Source of the DNA: Arthrobacter sp. CDRTa11 | Lineage (GTDB): Bacteria; Actinomycetota; Actinomycetes; Actinomycetales; Micrococcaceae | Direction: 5' to 3' | DNA: 64,000 nucleotides | Assembly: GCF_026427775.1 (NCBI RefSeq) | Contig: NZ_CP044532.1 | Location: forward strand, 1,240,001-1,304,000 | Shown here: positions 62,970 to 64,000 of the stretch, one piece after another | Position numbering within the stretch: the stretch's first letter is position 1 | Layout of the letters: each line of letters opens with the position of its first letter | Position numbers and translations under genes: made by a program | Notes under the pieces: model-generated | Told to the model about the DNA's origin: nothing | The model's input: only the letters and a program-made list of their open reading frames with translations | Databases searched by the model: none

Positions 62970-63005
62970 TTGCTTGGGGGGTCGGAGGACCGACCCCCCA
63001 AGCAA
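62970..63005. terminator. bidirectional terminator with 16-bp perfect stem
   Basis: TTGCTTGGGGGGTCGG and CCGACCCCCCAAGCAA pair without a mismatch around AGGA. It lies 9 bp after the EVE-DUF3883 stop and 3 bp before the end of the converging DrmB-like gene, closing both operons. Confidence 0.9.
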
Positions 63006-63008
63006 GCA

Positions 63009-64000
63009 CTAGTAGACCTTGTCGGCCAGCTTGTCCGCGAGGTCCGCGGGTGCAAAATCGTTCGTGTGGTAGGTAGTCCAACCTTGTTCCGCGAGCCAGT
63101 CGTCGCGTTCGTCATCCCGTTCGACAAGTACGGCAACCCGCGAGGGTGCCCACGATAGATCAACTTGCCACTGGTTCTCGGGGCCGATATCGGCGCCCCA
63201 ATCTCCAAGCTCCACATTCACCTCGACGAGCTCGGGAATGAGTTCCTGGAGCTCGGGACCGGATTCGGCGAAGACTGCCAACCAGGGGCTATGACGCACG
63301 CTGACAGGGACGTTGTCGTCGTGGGAAACGTCCGAAACGCTGCCTGGTCTTCCAGCGCTAGTGGTGGTCACCGGGTTTAGTGCTGCCCAGTCAATGAAGC
63401 CCAGCCCGATCTGACCATGAACGCCAAACAGGGAGCCCCGGTCGAGATTGGAATTGAAGAGTTCGCAGCTTGTTTCCGGCACAAGGACGCAGCAGTGGCA
63501 GGCCGCCAGGTTTCGTGCATCGGTACCAGATCCGCGGGACTCGATGCAGACAGGATCGGCCGAACACCAGGACGTGCGGAACAGTCCTTCATCCAAGGAA
63601 GGGCCGAGGCGCTTGGGGCTCGCCTGTGCTGCGATGCCGCCCAGGCTGCCTGCAGAGTCGGACGATGCCGTATACAAAAGCACTCCGACTTGATCCGGAC
63701 CCACATAGAGGCGTTCCCGAATCGACGACGCGGGGTAGCCAGCGTCCAGCGAAAGCTGGTCGATGATGATGTGGGAGAGCGTGTGGATCAGGGTTTCAAC
63801 AATGCTCACGGGAATCGGGTCCTGGCCGCGCTGCTCAGCTGCGCGCTTCGCATTCAGGCGGAGAGTTTTCTCCCTGCCGGCTGCGAAATCCGTTTCAGCC
63901 CAAGCCTCAACCTGTGATCGGTCCAGCGCCACAAAGAGTCCCTCACCCAGCGTCTCAATCGCGGGCAGCCAATTCGGGCGGTTGTCGTCAGGTGACAGCG
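63009..64000 (-). CDS. DrmB-like DUF1998 protein (DISARM), 5' part beyond window
   Basis: The last 330 residues of a leftward gene that remains open to base 64000; the frame continues upstream as LSPDDNRPNWLPAIETLGEG. DUF1998 landmarks include VETLIHTLSHIIIDQLSLDA, GYPASSIRERLYVG, LLYTASSDSAGSLGGIAAQA and the cysteine-containing WCSADPVC and ACHCCVLVPETSC, with LDRGSLFG. This order is that of DISARM DrmB proteins (about 600 residues), which work with the helicase DrmA. The residues after 230 are a C-terminal extension. Its partners would lie beyond the right edge. Confidence 0.85.
   Translation of the reverse strand, partial: LSPDDNRPNWLPAIETLGEGLFVALDRSQVEAWAETDFAAGREKTLRLNAKRAAEQRGQDPIPVSIVETLIHTLSHIIIDQLSLDAGYPASSIRERLYVGPDQVGVLLYTASSDSAGSLGGIAAQASPKRLGPSLDEGLFRTSWCSADPVCIESRGSGTDARNLAACHCCVLVPETSCELFNSNLDRGSLFGVHGQIGLGFIDWAALNPVTTTSAGRPGSVSDVSHDDNVPVSVRHSPWLAVFAESGPELQELIPELVEVNVELGDWGADIGPENQWQVDLSWAPSRVAVLVERDDERDDWLAEQGWTTYHTNDFAPADLADKLADKVY

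Overview
The window looks like chromosome from a high-GC actinobacterium of the Arthrobacter/Pseudarthrobacter type (Micrococcales). The grounds are G/C-ending codons, frequent GTG starts and relatives typical of that group: a DUF6131 small membrane protein, a GYD protein, a DUF1801 protein, a DUF808 protein and a WxL-like/DUF916 pair. Assignments come from motifs read by eye. No database search was possible.

Region 1 (1-33.9 kb) is ordinary chromosome made of short, mostly unlinked transcription units. In order it holds the end of a VOC protein, a TetR regulator diverging from a membrane protein, a CorC-type protein, a secreted beta-propeller, a lipid-kinase-like protein, a DJ-1/PfpI protein, a beta-lactamase-fold lipoprotein, a DUF808 protein, a ketopantoate-reductase-like enzyme, a WxL-like/DUF916 surface pair, three paralogous one-TM proteins, two SAM methyltransferases, a DHFR-like protein, a SulP permease and several small proteins. 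From 28.9 to 33.8 kb a probable amino-acid uptake and catabolism locus has a TPP enzyme and an Lrp regulator diverging from an aminotransferase and an APC permease. Decayed genes lie between these: a TRAP-type binding protein, a berberine-bridge oxidase tail, a VOC tail and a GYD fragment. Four near-identical GC-rich palindromes sit at gene ends.

Region 2 (33.9-38.3 kb) is a rearranged boundary. A lower-GC, translationally coupled trio (a TIGR04255 protein plus two unknowns) lies between the intact permease and a decayed partial copy of that permease. Next to the copy is a chimeric remnant of a GntR regulator tail joined to another permease.

Region 3 (38.5-64 kb) is a probable anti-phage defence island. 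Leftward run a 1,556-aa protein joining a sacsin-like GHKL ATPase to an SF2 helicase, and a 751-aa pentapeptide-like solenoid membrane protein. Diverging from them is a tightly coupled five-gene operon: SNF2 helicase (DrmD-like), Eco57I-type adenine methyltransferase (DrmMI-like), a 2,121-aa DEAD-like helicase with DUF1998 and a possible terminal nuclease domain (DruE-like), an SF1 helicase with a RelE/ParE-like N-terminus, and an EVE-like/DUF3883 protein. A 16-bp perfect-stem terminator separates this operon from a convergent DrmB-like gene that runs off the right edge, so a DISARM-type system probably continues outside the window. The operon shares parts with DISARM and Druantia but matches neither canonical layout I know. 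It is the best candidate here for an undescribed system.
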